A stretch of 64,000 bases of DNA from Myxococcus hansupus. GTDB lineage: Bacteria; Myxococcota; Myxococcia; Myxococcales; Myxococcaceae. Below the pieces are notes generated by a model. The model had not been told where the DNA came from. It saw only the letters and a program-made list of their open reading frames with translations, and ran no database searches. Location of the stretch: NCBI RefSeq assembly GCF_000280925.3, contig NZ_CP012109.1, forward strand, positions 8,964,001 to 9,028,000, written 5' to 3'. Every line of letters begins with the position of its first letter. The stretch's first letter is position 1. This document shows, one piece after another, positions 17,075 through 24,635 of the stretch. The position numbers and the translations under genes are program-made.

Positions 17075-18540
17075 GCGGCCTCCGCCAGAAATGCCGCGAC
17101 CCGTGCCTGCTCCAACTCGAACTCGCGCACCACGAGGACCAGCTCCGCCTGCCGCAGGTCCGCCGCCGTCTGGATGAGCTCCAGGCTGGTGCCGGTGCCC
17201 ACCTCGAAGCTGCGCCGGGTGAGCCGGTCGTTCTCCTCGGCCAGCGTGCGTCCCCGCCCCGCGATGCGCGCGGCGGCGTCCGCGACGTCCACGGCGCGCC
17301 GGGCCTGCACCACCTCCACCGTGGCCGCGCGCTCCAGCTCCAACAGGCCCTGCTTCGCCAGCTCCACGCCCGCGCGTGTCTGCCGGAGCAGGCCCTCGCG
17401 CGCGCCGCCGTCCCAGAAGGGCAGCACCAGGCTGGCGCCGATGTTCCAGACGGGCACCGTCACGAAGTCCTCTTCCACGGTGAGGGCCAGCGTGGTGCTG
17501 GTGAGCGCGAGCGTCGGTGCGTAGCTCGCCTTCACCTCCGACACCCGCCGTTCGGCCAGGGTGCGCCGCGAGCGGGCCACTTCGATGTCGGCGCGCCGCT
17601 CGAGTGATTCCAAGGGCTGGCAGTCCCGCCGCGCGTTCTGGAGCAGCGCTTCCAGCCGGGCCCCGCGCGCCAGGCCCACGCTTTGGGGAATGCCCAGCAC
17701 CAGCCCGAGCGTCTCCCGTGCCTTTCGGAGCGACTCATCCCCCAGGACGACGAGGTTGCGCGCCGTCTCGGTGTCCTGTTGCACGCGCACCACGTCCAGC
17801 CGCGTGCCGGCGCCCAGCTCGAAGCGGCGCTCGGTGAGGGCCAGCCGCTCCAGCGCGGTGCGGAGGTTGACGCGGTTGACCTCGGCCAGCCGCTCCTGCG
17901 CGGAGACGAGCACCAGCGCCTGGGCCAGGGCGCTGGTGAGCTGCCTGCGGGTCTCCGCCAGCGTCAGGGTGGCGTTGCGGCGGGCCTCGCGCGCGGTGCC
18001 CAGCGCGACGATGGACGACAGGTTGAACAAGGGCATGGAGGCATTGAGGAGCCCGAGGAAGGGCGGCCGGGTGAGCCGCGGGGACGCGCCCCCACCGACG
18101 TCGCCTCCGATGCCGCCGCCAATGCCTCCGCCCACGCCGCCTCCCACGCCACCGCCTCCTCCGAAGAGCGGCGTCGCATCGGGGTTGAGCACGTTGTACT
18201 GGACGGAGACCGTGCCGGTGACGGTGGGGAGCAGCGTGGCCAGGGCCACGCGCTGTGCGCCCGCCGCGGCCTCCACCTGGGCGAGCGCGCTGTACAGGGT
18301 CGTGGAGCGCTGACGCAGCAGCCGCAGCGCCTCGTCCCAGGTCGCCACTTGCAGGCTGGCGGGGGGAATGGGCTCCAACAGTGGATCCGAGACGGGAAAC
18401 TGTGGCGGCTCGGGCGTGTCCGGGGAGAGGGCGGGTGCGCTCGATGCGGGTTGCCCCGTGCCCGCATCGCTGCTGGCGCCCGCCTGGGCCAGCAGGACGC
18501 TGGAAGTTGAGAGCAGGGCTGCGAGCAGCAGGGCGTTCAT
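17062..18540 (-). CDS. TolC-like outer membrane efflux protein
   Basis: The product has 492 residues from the ATG at 18540, which begins a good signal peptide (MNALLLAALLSTSSVLLAQ); an upstream ATG at 18603 would add an unlikely Pro-rich leader. Two outer-membrane-efflux repeats lie at roughly 75-290 and 300-490, with long heptad-like helices. Unusually, a glycine-rich insert (GGGVGGG/GGGIGGG repeats, encoded near 18100-18165) interrupts the first repeat, where an extracellular loop would lie. The protein forms the exit duct for the downstream adaptor and pump. It is the first gene of the efflux operon. Confidence 0.9.
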   Translation of the reverse strand: MNALLLAALLSTSSVLLAQAGASSDAGTGQPASSAPALSPDTPEPPQFPVSDPLLEPIPPASLQVATWDEALRLLRQRSTTLYSALAQVEAAAGAQRVALATLLPTVTGTVSVQYNVLNPDATPLFGGGGGVGGGVGGGIGGGIGGDVGGGASPRLTRPPFLGLLNASMPLFNLSSIVALGTAREARRNATLTLAETRRQLTSALAQALVLVSAQERLAEVNRVNLRTALERLALTERRFELGAGTRLDVVRVQQDTETARNLVVLGDESLRKARETLGLVLGIPQSVGLARGARLEALLQNARRDCQPLESLERRADIEVARSRRTLAERRVSEVKASYAPTLALTSTTLALTVEEDFVTVPVWNIGASLVLPFWDGGAREGLLRQTRAGVELAKQGLLELERAATVEVVQARRAVDVADAAARIAGRGRTLAEENDRLTRRSFEVGTGTSLELIQTAADLRQAELVLVVREFELEQARVAAFLAEAACDW

Positions 18541-18688
18541 GGGAGCGGGCGCACAGGTAGGAAGCGCGTCGCCCGCAGGCCACGGCCGCCAGGGCGGCCC
18601 CATGTCTGGTGGACAGAAGAAGCCGTGCGGCGGCGGGTCTGTGAATCACCCCGGACACGGGCCTCCGTCCCCAGGGTGGGTCCGCCGC

Positions 18689-19672
18689 TCAGAGCTCCGC
18701 GTCCCAGTACACGTCGAAGCGCAGCATCCCCGTGAGGGTGCGCGCGTGTTCGCCGGGGGCGAGCCGCGCCAGGCCCGAGCTTGCTTCGAACCCCACCCGG
18801 TACTCGCGGTGGGTGACCCACAGTCCACCGCCGAGTTCTCGGTTCCGGAACGCGCCCGCGGTCAGTTCACCGGCGTAGCGATAGTGGAGCCGGAGGCCCA
18901 CGGTGATGCGCGGGAGGTCGAACACCTGAAAGGGGGGCGTCTGGGCGCCTGCACCCAGGCCCATTTCGAGCAGCCCCACGTCTCCCGGCCCTCGGGTGAG
19001 GAGCTGGAGGTAACGCGCATGCGCGGTGGCCTCTGCGTAGGGCCACGGTGACACGCGAAGGGCGAGGCTTGGCGCGAGCGTTGTTCGCCCGCCCACGGAG
19101 AGCGCCGCCGGGGTGATGCTGCCCGCGAAGCCCCGACCGTCGACGTACTCGCCGTCGAGGTTCACGGTGAGGGTGGTGTACTGCGGCTCGAAGGGCAGCG
19201 CGTAGGAGACTCCCGCGCCGGCCGCCCAGGTCCGCCGTTCGGAGTCCGCGAGCGTCAATCCCTCGACGTCGGTGAGCGTGGCGCCGGTAAAGCGCAGCCG
19301 CGTGGCGAGGCGGGGCAACGCGTAGTGCTGGACGTTGATGCTCGCGGACGGGCCGCTGTACCTGCCAGAGGGCGTGTCGCCGCCGGAGTACGTCAGGCCC
19401 GAATAGGCTACCTGGGCGCCCACATGGTCGAAGACGTCGGTGTCCGGCACGCCCTCCGCGGGCATCATCGTGGGGGCGCCCCAGACGCAGAGCGGGATGA
19501 TGCAGGTCGTGCCGGGGCCGGTGCAGATGCCACAACCGCGATTGCAGCAGGTCTCGTTCTTCCCACAGTCGTTGGGGCCGCAGCGGATGCGGTTGAAGCA
19601 CCCGGAGCCGCCAAGACTCACGGCGCACGCCAGGAGGAGGCACAGCAGCCTGTTCGAGCCAGAGGTCGTCAT
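18689..19672 (-). CDS. Lipoprotein with Cys-rich head and predicted beta-rich body
   Basis: The product has 327 residues from the ATG at 19672, giving a signal peptide with lipobox LGGSGC. A short cysteine-rich segment (CGPNDCGKNETCCNRGCGIC) follows, and then about 230 residues of alternating hydrophobic strands (QYTTLTVNLDGEYVDG, VGLRLHYRYAGEL) ending in an aromatic residue two positions before a final DAEL. This looks like an outer-membrane-associated beta structure, probably surface-exposed. I do not recognise a family. It is transcribed toward the efflux operon but 148 bases away, so linkage is unclear. Confidence 0.75.
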   Translation of the reverse strand: MTTSGSNRLLCLLLACAVSLGGSGCFNRIRCGPNDCGKNETCCNRGCGICTGPGTTCIIPLCVWGAPTMMPAEGVPDTDVFDHVGAQVAYSGLTYSGGDTPSGRYSGPSASINVQHYALPRLATRLRFTGATLTDVEGLTLADSERRTWAAGAGVSYALPFEPQYTTLTVNLDGEYVDGRGFAGSITPAALSVGGRTTLAPSLALRVSPWPYAEATAHARYLQLLTRGPGDVGLLEMGLGAGAQTPPFQVFDLPRITVGLRLHYRYAGELTAGAFRNRELGGGLWVTHREYRVGFEASSGLARLAPGEHARTLTGMLRFDVYWDAEL

Positions 19673-19731
19673 GCGAGGAATTACGCATGGTGCTTCCTGC
19701 CGCATCCTCATGGCTTCATCATGGATGGCGC

Positions 19732-20166
19732 ATGAAGGTTGAAGCGTTTCGAAGGGCCCTCGACAAACGGACCGCGTCCTCGGGACTGGCCGTGGACTTC
19801 CACCCGCCCGCCACCCCCGGCGCGCTGCGCGCGCTCTCGGAGCGACTGGGCGAGCCGCTGCCGCCGCAGGTCGAGTGGTTCTGGGGCGCCCACGATGGGC
19901 TCGTCATCCAGGAGCCTCGCTTGCACATCCTGGCCTGCGGTCAGTGGGCGCCTGTCAACGGGCTCATGCACTTCGCCACCTTCGACGACACGCATCGGCT
20001 GGGCTTCGACCTCCGGCGCCGGAACGAGGCGGACCAGTGGGACATCCTCAACGTGGAGACCGGGTTCCGCGTGACGCTGACGATGGCCAGCTTCTGGTCG
20101 AACAAGGTCCTGGCCTGGGTGGACAAACGCCGTGCCGTCTGGGCTCCCTGGGCCCCGCCAGCCTGA
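19732..20166 (+). CDS. SMI1/KNR4 family protein
   Basis: The product has 144 residues. The pattern LPPQVEWFWGAHDGL, then a loop and FDDTHRLGFDL, matches the SMI1/KNR4 (SUKH) fold. In bacteria this fold often forms immunity proteins against contact-dependent or polymorphic toxins, and it also occurs as a regulatory module. I chose the ATG at 19732 because it begins the conserved domain; an upstream start at 19687 would run through intergenic DNA. The AAA ATPase gene follows 39 bases downstream on the same strand, so the two probably form a unit. No recognisable toxin gene is adjacent. Confidence 0.75.
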   Translation: MKVEAFRRALDKRTASSGLAVDFHPPATPGALRALSERLGEPLPPQVEWFWGAHDGLVIQEPRLHILACGQWAPVNGLMHFATFDDTHRLGFDLRRRNEADQWDILNVETGFRVTLTMASFWSNKVLAWVDKRRAVWAPWAPPA

Positions 20167-20205
20167 GTTGACGTTGATACGTCCAGGGCGCCAGTCTCCC
20201 GCTTG

Positions 20206-21447
20206 ATGCTCAAGCTCCAGTGGCTCCAGGTCCACCAGTTCCGCACCGTGAAGCCCGGGACGCGGCTGTTGTTCAGCCCGTCCCTCAACGTGCTGCTCGG
20301 GGACAACGGCACTGGGAAGTCCACGCTGCTGGACCTCGCCGCCGCTGTCGTCAGCTCGGACTTCACGCCGCTGCGGCACGAAGCCCTCGACCTCGAATAC
20401 GCGCTGGCCGCCGACTCCGGTCGCATCACCGTGCGGGTGTGCAACGTCCCCTCGCCTGGAGAGGGGACAGGCGGCCTGTCCATGGACATCACCGTGGCGC
20501 CCCGCGACATGGCCTGGCCCATCGTCATCCACCGCGAGGGCCAGCAGGTCCGCGTCTCCCGCGAAGGAGACACCTCCGACGTGGTGCATGAGCGCATCGC
20601 CCCCGAGGTCGGCGGCCGTCTGTGGCTCGTCCTCATGTCCGGCGGCATCGCCTGGGTGGAGAAGACGGGAGAAGGCACCGCCGCCGTCGAGCCGCTCCTC
20701 GCCATGGCGCGAGAGGTCTCCGCGCTGTCGGACCTCCGCCGCTTCGACGAGGGGCTCGCCCACTTCGATCAGCTCTGGCAGGCCGAACTGCGGCTCTCCC
20801 GCCGCGCGGAGGGCGTGCTCGCCACGGGCACGGGCGTGGCCTCGGAGGACCTGCTGGACGGGCTGCGCAAGGTCGCCGCCGCGCAGTGGGGCTCCCCTCG
20901 CTACGTGCTGCCTTCCCCGAGCGTCCCCTTCCTCCATGACGCGGCCCGTCTGCTCGGCTTCACTTCCGCCGAGGCGCTCCTGTCGCCGCTGGAGACGCAG
21001 CCCCAGGGCAAATACGAGACGCTGACGCTGGGCCACCTGGACCTGTGCTTCGTCACCGCCTCCGGGCAGCGGCTCTCCGCGCGACAGCTCGGCTATGGCC
21101 AGAAGCGCCTGGTGGCCTTCCTCCACTACCTGGCCCACGCCCGCGCCGTCGTCATCGCGGACGAGGTGGCCCACGCGTTCCACCCGCGGCAGGTGCGCGC
21201 CCTCCTCGACCAGTTCGGCGGCCGGCAGGCCCTGCTCACCAGCCAGAGCCCGGAGCTGCTCGACAGCCTCACCTTCGACTCGCCGGAGGAGGTGCGCTCC
21301 ACCTTCGTGCGCTGCCGCCGCGAGGACGACACCGGGCGCCTCGTCTGGGAGAACCTGTCTCCCGACGCCGCTGGAGACGTCTTCGCGGCGTGGCGCGCCG
21401 AGCCTCGGCACGTGGGCGAGCTGCTCCAGTCGAAGGGCCTCTGGTAG
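20206..21447 (+). CDS. RecF/OLD-type AAA ATPase
   Basis: The product has 413 residues. The N-terminal WLQVHQFRTVKPG and P-loop GDNGTGKST (K38) are typical of the SMC/RecF/OLD-like AAA_15/AAA_21 group. A GYGQKRLVAFL segment acts as signature and VVIADEVAHAF is Walker B (D319, E320). The following sensor segment reads TSQSPELLD, with Gln where many relatives have His (THSP). There is no TOPRIM or nuclease domain, so any effector must be separate. An in-frame TTG lies one codon upstream; ATG is preferred. It is probably co-transcribed with the SMI1/KNR4 gene. ATPases of this type occur in phage-defence modules, but the function here is unproven. Confidence 0.85.
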   Translation: MLKLQWLQVHQFRTVKPGTRLLFSPSLNVLLGDNGTGKSTLLDLAAAVVSSDFTPLRHEALDLEYALAADSGRITVRVCNVPSPGEGTGGLSMDITVAPRDMAWPIVIHREGQQVRVSREGDTSDVVHERIAPEVGGRLWLVLMSGGIAWVEKTGEGTAAVEPLLAMAREVSALSDLRRFDEGLAHFDQLWQAELRLSRRAEGVLATGTGVASEDLLDGLRKVAAAQWGSPRYVLPSPSVPFLHDAARLLGFTSAEALLSPLETQPQGKYETLTLGHLDLCFVTASGQRLSARQLGYGQKRLVAFLHYLAHARAVVIADEVAHAFHPRQVRALLDQFGGRQALLTSQSPELLDSLTFDSPEEVRSTFVRCRREDDTGRLVWENLSPDAAGDVFAAWRAEPRHVGELLQSKGLW

Positions 21448-21540
21448 CGCCGGACGTCATCCGGCCAACGACGGCATGGCGTGAAGCGTCAGACTTGGGT
21501 CCCGCTCGTCTATCCTCGCGAGCCGGGGAGGGTGCCACGC

Positions 21541-22368
21541 ATGCCGATGCTGCCGGTCAACGGAACGGAGCTGTACTACGAGGACTCGGGGGGCACGGGC
21601 GTGCCCATCGTCTTCAGTCACGGCCTGCTGTGGAGCAGCCGCCTCTTCGACCCGCAGGTGGAGGCGTTGAGCGGGCGCTACCGCTGCATCGCCTATGACC
21701 ACCGGGGACAGGGCCAGAGCGCCGTGCCGCCGGTGCGCGTCATCGACATGGAGACGGTGTACCTGGACGCGGTGGCCCTCATCGAGCAGCTCGGCGTGGG
21801 GCCTTGCCACTTCGTGGGGCTGTCCATGGGCGGCTTCGTGGGCATGCGCATCGCCGCGCGGCGACCGGACCTGCTGCGCTCCCTGGTGCTGATGGAGACG
21901 TCCGCGGACCCCGAGCCCCTTCTCAACGTGCCGCGCTATACGCTGCTCAACCTCACCGCCCGGCTGGCGGGGCTGCGCCCGGTGGCAGACCCGGTGATGC
22001 GCATCATGTTCGGCCGTGGATTCCTGAACGACCCCAATCGCGGTGAGGAGCGTGCCCGCTGGCGCGAGCGCCTGCTGGGGAACCGCCGCGACATCTGGCG
22101 CGCCGTCAACGGCGTCATCGAGCGCCGTGGCGTGGCCAACGAGGTGCCCCACATCCGCGTGCCCACCCTCATCGTCGTGGGCTCCGAGGACACCGCCACC
22201 GTCCCCGCCAAGGCCGAACGGCTCAACCGCCTCATCCCGGGCTCGCGGCTCGTGAAGCTGCCGCGCGGCGGGCACTCGTCCACGGTGGAGGAGCCCTCGC
22301 TCGTGAATGCCACCTTGGGAACGTTCCTGGATGCGCAGACGGAGCCCAAGGCATCCCAGGCGGGGTGA
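21541..22368 (+). CDS. Alpha/beta hydrolase
   Basis: The product has 275 residues from the ATG at 21541, preceded by a GGGAGG box. The alpha/beta hydrolase fold is clear: HGLLWSS oxyanion strand, AYDHRGQGQS, nucleophile elbow GLSMGG (S95), acid in VGSEDTATVP (D217) and His in RGGHSS (H245). It resembles 3-oxoadipate enol-lactonase and haloperoxidase-like esterases, but that family is too broad to name a substrate. No signal peptide is seen, so it is cytoplasmic. It lies 93 bases after the ATPase gene on the same strand and may share its transcript. Confidence 0.88.
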   Translation: MPMLPVNGTELYYEDSGGTGVPIVFSHGLLWSSRLFDPQVEALSGRYRCIAYDHRGQGQSAVPPVRVIDMETVYLDAVALIEQLGVGPCHFVGLSMGGFVGMRIAARRPDLLRSLVLMETSADPEPLLNVPRYTLLNLTARLAGLRPVADPVMRIMFGRGFLNDPNRGEERARWRERLLGNRRDIWRAVNGVIERRGVANEVPHIRVPTLIVVGSEDTATVPAKAERLNRLIPGSRLVKLPRGGHSSTVEEPSLVNATLGTFLDAQTEPKASQAG

Positions 22369-22409
22369 CGGGTTGAAACTGTCAGTCTTTGAATCCTAGC
22401 CTCTCATTC

Positions 22410-22766
22410 ATGACCAAGCTGATGCGTGTGCTGAGGCGGAGTGCCCTTGCGGGCGTGGTGCTGGGCCTGTCCGCATGCGGCGGTATCGAGGTGCCCGAGA
22501 CGGACGCGCGGGTGTCCTCCGAGGACCGGCTGACGTGCTCGTCGTGCGGCCCCACGCAGCACTCCGATTCCGCGGGAGGGGAGGGCATCACGTGCGGCGC
22601 GGCATACCGGAGCGCCACGGCGGCCCTGCAGGTCTACATGCAGCGCGTTTGCTCGGCGGGGACCTGCAATGTCAGGACGTCGCTCGAGGACTGCTGGCCG
22701 GTGGGGCCGAACCGCGACGACGGCTTCGAAGCCGAGGCCAGCGTGACGTTCCACTGCTGTCAGTAG
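22410..22766 (+). CDS. Small Cys-rich lipoprotein
   Basis: The product has 118 residues from the ATG at 22410. The leader MTKLMRVLRRSALAGVVLGLSACGG is a clean lipoprotein signal. The mature part has about nine cysteines (CSSC, CGAAY, VCSAGTC, DCWP, HCC), suggesting disulfide bonding outside the cytoplasm. No family is recognised. Its last 95 bases overlap, in antisense, the 3' end of the convergent fatty-acid-hydroxylase-like gene. Confidence 0.7.
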   Translation: MTKLMRVLRRSALAGVVLGLSACGGIEVPETDARVSSEDRLTCSSCGPTQHSDSAGGEGITCGAAYRSATAALQVYMQRVCSAGTCNVRTSLEDCWPVGPNRDDGFEAEASVTFHCCQ

Positions 22767-23535
22767 TCCGCGCCACCGGCGAGACGAGCTGCGCGAGGAA
22801 GCGCCGGGGAAACGGCTCCACGAGCCCGAGCGGATACAGCTCGGGTCCGGTGGGTCGGTGGTAGGTGCCGAAGAGCCAGTCCGTCCACGGCGCGAGGTTG
22901 CCGAAGTTGTGCCGCGTGTGCCGCTCGCGCGCGTGATGCCAATGGTGCAGCTCGGGCGCGCCGAAGAGGAAGCCCAGCGGGCCCAGCGGCAGCCGCACGT
23001 TGGCGTGGATGAAGATGGCCCACATGCCCCGGAAGACGATGAGCATCGCCAGCGTGGGGAGCGGGAAGCCCATCATCAGCGCGGGGAGGTTCACGACCAT
23101 CTGCGTGAGCAGTCCATCGACGGGGTGCTCGCGGTGCGCGGCGAGCCAGTCGAGGTGCTCGGCGGAGTGGTGGACGGCGTGGAAGCGCCAGAGGAAGTCC
23201 ACCTGGTGCGACAGCCGGTGGAAGCCGTAGACGAGCAGGTCGCACAGCACCACCGCTTCCAGCGCCTGCAGCCACCAGGGCTGGCTCGCCACCGCGGCCT
23301 GGAAGCCCATGAGCGCTTCGGTGTGGCAGAGCGTCTTCACGCCGCTCAGGACGAACAGCGACAGCGGCGCGAGGACGAGGTACTGCGCGACGAAGTAGGC
23401 CAGGTCCGTGCGGAGGCCGGGGCGCAGCAGCGGCTGTTCAGGACGCGCGGCCCACGCCCGCTCCAGCGGCCAGAAGAGGATGGCCAGCACGACGAAGGAC
23501 AACACCATGCCGCCAATGGCAGCCAGGGGCATCAC
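22672..23535 (-). CDS. Fatty acid hydroxylase/sterol desaturase superfamily membrane protein
   Basis: The product has 287 residues with hydrophobic segments near 5-22, 45-65, 92-104 and 145-178. It carries the di-iron histidine clusters of the superfamily: HRLSH (106-110), HAVHH (119-123) and HHWHH (197-201), with more His around 207-209. Members hydroxylate or desaturate lipids or sterols using O2 at the membrane. The last 32 residues are Arg/Ser/Pro-rich, lie antisense to the neighbouring lipoprotein gene and look unlike the family, so the natural end may have been lost or extended. The start overlaps the small upstream gene by ATGA (23532-23535). Confidence 0.85.
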   Translation of the reverse strand: MMPLAAIGGMVLSFVVLAILFWPLERAWAARPEQPLLRPGLRTDLAYFVAQYLVLAPLSLFVLSGVKTLCHTEALMGFQAAVASQPWWLQALEAVVLCDLLVYGFHRLSHQVDFLWRFHAVHHSAEHLDWLAAHREHPVDGLLTQMVVNLPALMMGFPLPTLAMLIVFRGMWAIFIHANVRLPLGPLGFLFGAPELHHWHHARERHTRHNFGNLAPWTDWLFGTYHRPTGPELYPLGLVEPFPRRFLAQLVSPVARTTDSSGTSRWPRLRSRRRGSAPPASSPRATS

Positions 23536-23783
23536 GGCGTGGCCGGGGGGCCGGCGTCGCCCGCGTCTGGCGCGTGCGGGGTGCTCGCGTCAGGCGTCTC
23601 CACGTCGAACCGGGTCATCACGATGGGGTCGCCCGCGAGCGCGTCCGCGGACCCTCGGTAGAGAGCGCCCACCTTGGTGCCGCCGAAGAAAGTGGCGGCT
23701 CCCGTCAGCACGATGACTGCAAGTCCAATCACCGCGATGACCACGGTGACGGGGCCCAAGACCTTGCGCTTCTGCGATGACAT
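23532..23783 (-). CDS. Small single-span membrane protein
   Basis: The product has 83 residues: a cytoplasmic KRK start, one transmembrane helix (about 11-33, GPVTVVIAVIGLAVIVLTGAA) and an Asp/Pro/Ala-rich outer tail. Its stop overlaps the start of the hydroxylase-like gene (ATGA), so the two are coupled. It may be an accessory or anchoring subunit, which is inference from coupling only. The family is unknown. Confidence 0.7.
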   Translation of the reverse strand: MSSQKRKVLGPVTVVIAVIGLAVIVLTGAATFFGGTKVGALYRGSADALAGDPIVMTRFDVETPDASTPHAPDAGDAGPPATP

Positions 23784-23907
23784 GAGTTTACCGGCTCCCG
23801 CTGTCTGGGAAAGCTACACCAGGGCTGCACGTCACGCACGACCGCGCAACATCTCGGGGCTGGAGAAGATAATCCCAGCAGTCCCCCACCCCCCCCAGGA
23901 GATGGAC

Positions 23908-24627
23908 ATGGTTTCCCGGCTCAATGGCTCCTCTCGGAGCCGCTCCGTCCGTCCGCCCTCCGAGGTCGAGTCCCGGCGTCTTCCGAAACCCGAGGCCCGC
24001 GTGGCCCCTCCGCCGCGGGACACCTTCGAGCCCGCGCGGGCCGTGAGGACGAACGGGCCGGACGCGCCGAATGACACGAGCCGGGTCCGGCCGACGAAGC
24101 CCGAGGTCGTGTCCCGCCCGACGGACAATTTCAATGCGCGCCCGCCGGGTCAGGACATCGACACCATCGTCCTGCACCACACCGCGGACGGAGACGACAA
24201 GAGCAGCCTGGAGACGCTGACGGGCCAGTCGGACAACCTCCTGGGACAGGCCTACCTGTGGGCCAAGGAGCAGATCAAGGGCGAGGTCAGCGCGCACTAC
24301 ACCATCGGCAAGGATGGGACCATCTACCAGCACGTGGATGATGAGATGCGCGCGTGGCACGCCGGTGTGGGCTCGCTGCGAGGCGATGGCGCGGATGTGA
24401 ATGACCGCTCCATCGGCATCGAAATCGTCAACGAGGGTGACGGCCAGGACGCCTACACGGAGGCGCAGTACCGCGCGCTCGAACAGCTCGTGCCGTACCT
24501 CGCGAGCGAGCACGGCGTCCCCTTGGAGAACGTGGTGGGCCACAAGGAGACGAACCCGAACAAGGTGGACCCGTCTCCGAACTTCGACTTCGACCGCATC
24601 CTGGACGCCACCCGGCGGGTGCTGTAG
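23908..24627 (+). CDS. AmpD/PGRP-like N-acetylmuramoyl-L-alanine amidase
   Basis: The product has 239 residues from the ATG at 23908, placed 6 bases after an AGGAG box; longer in-frame starts lack this. Residues 1-80 are Arg/Pro-rich and probably disordered. The amidase_2 domain follows: VLHHTAD (zinc H90), AHYTIGKDGTIYQ, WHAG, SIGIEIVN (E172) and GHKETNPNKVDPSPNF (zinc H212 and D221). These enzymes cleave the amide between muramic acid and the peptide. No signal peptide is evident, so it could act in recycling or leave by an unrecognised route. It ends 8 bases before a convergent gene. Confidence 0.88.
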   Translation: MVSRLNGSSRSRSVRPPSEVESRRLPKPEARVAPPPRDTFEPARAVRTNGPDAPNDTSRVRPTKPEVVSRPTDNFNARPPGQDIDTIVLHHTADGDDKSSLETLTGQSDNLLGQAYLWAKEQIKGEVSAHYTIGKDGTIYQHVDDEMRAWHAGVGSLRGDGADVNDRSIGIEIVNEGDGQDAYTEAQYRALEQLVPYLASEHGVPLENVVGHKETNPNKVDPSPNFDFDRILDATRRVL

Positions 24628-24635
24628 GCGCCGCG

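Noticed and set aside
13970..17524. 1184-codon plus-strand frame across the efflux genes
   Set aside because: Same antisense-shadow composition; the RND pump, adaptor and TolC genes are unmistakable on the other strand.
20801..20830. AAA ATPase mid-region considered as an inserted TOPRIM nuclease
   Set aside because: No TOPRIM acidic motifs (E then DxD) appear; the region is a coiled linker.
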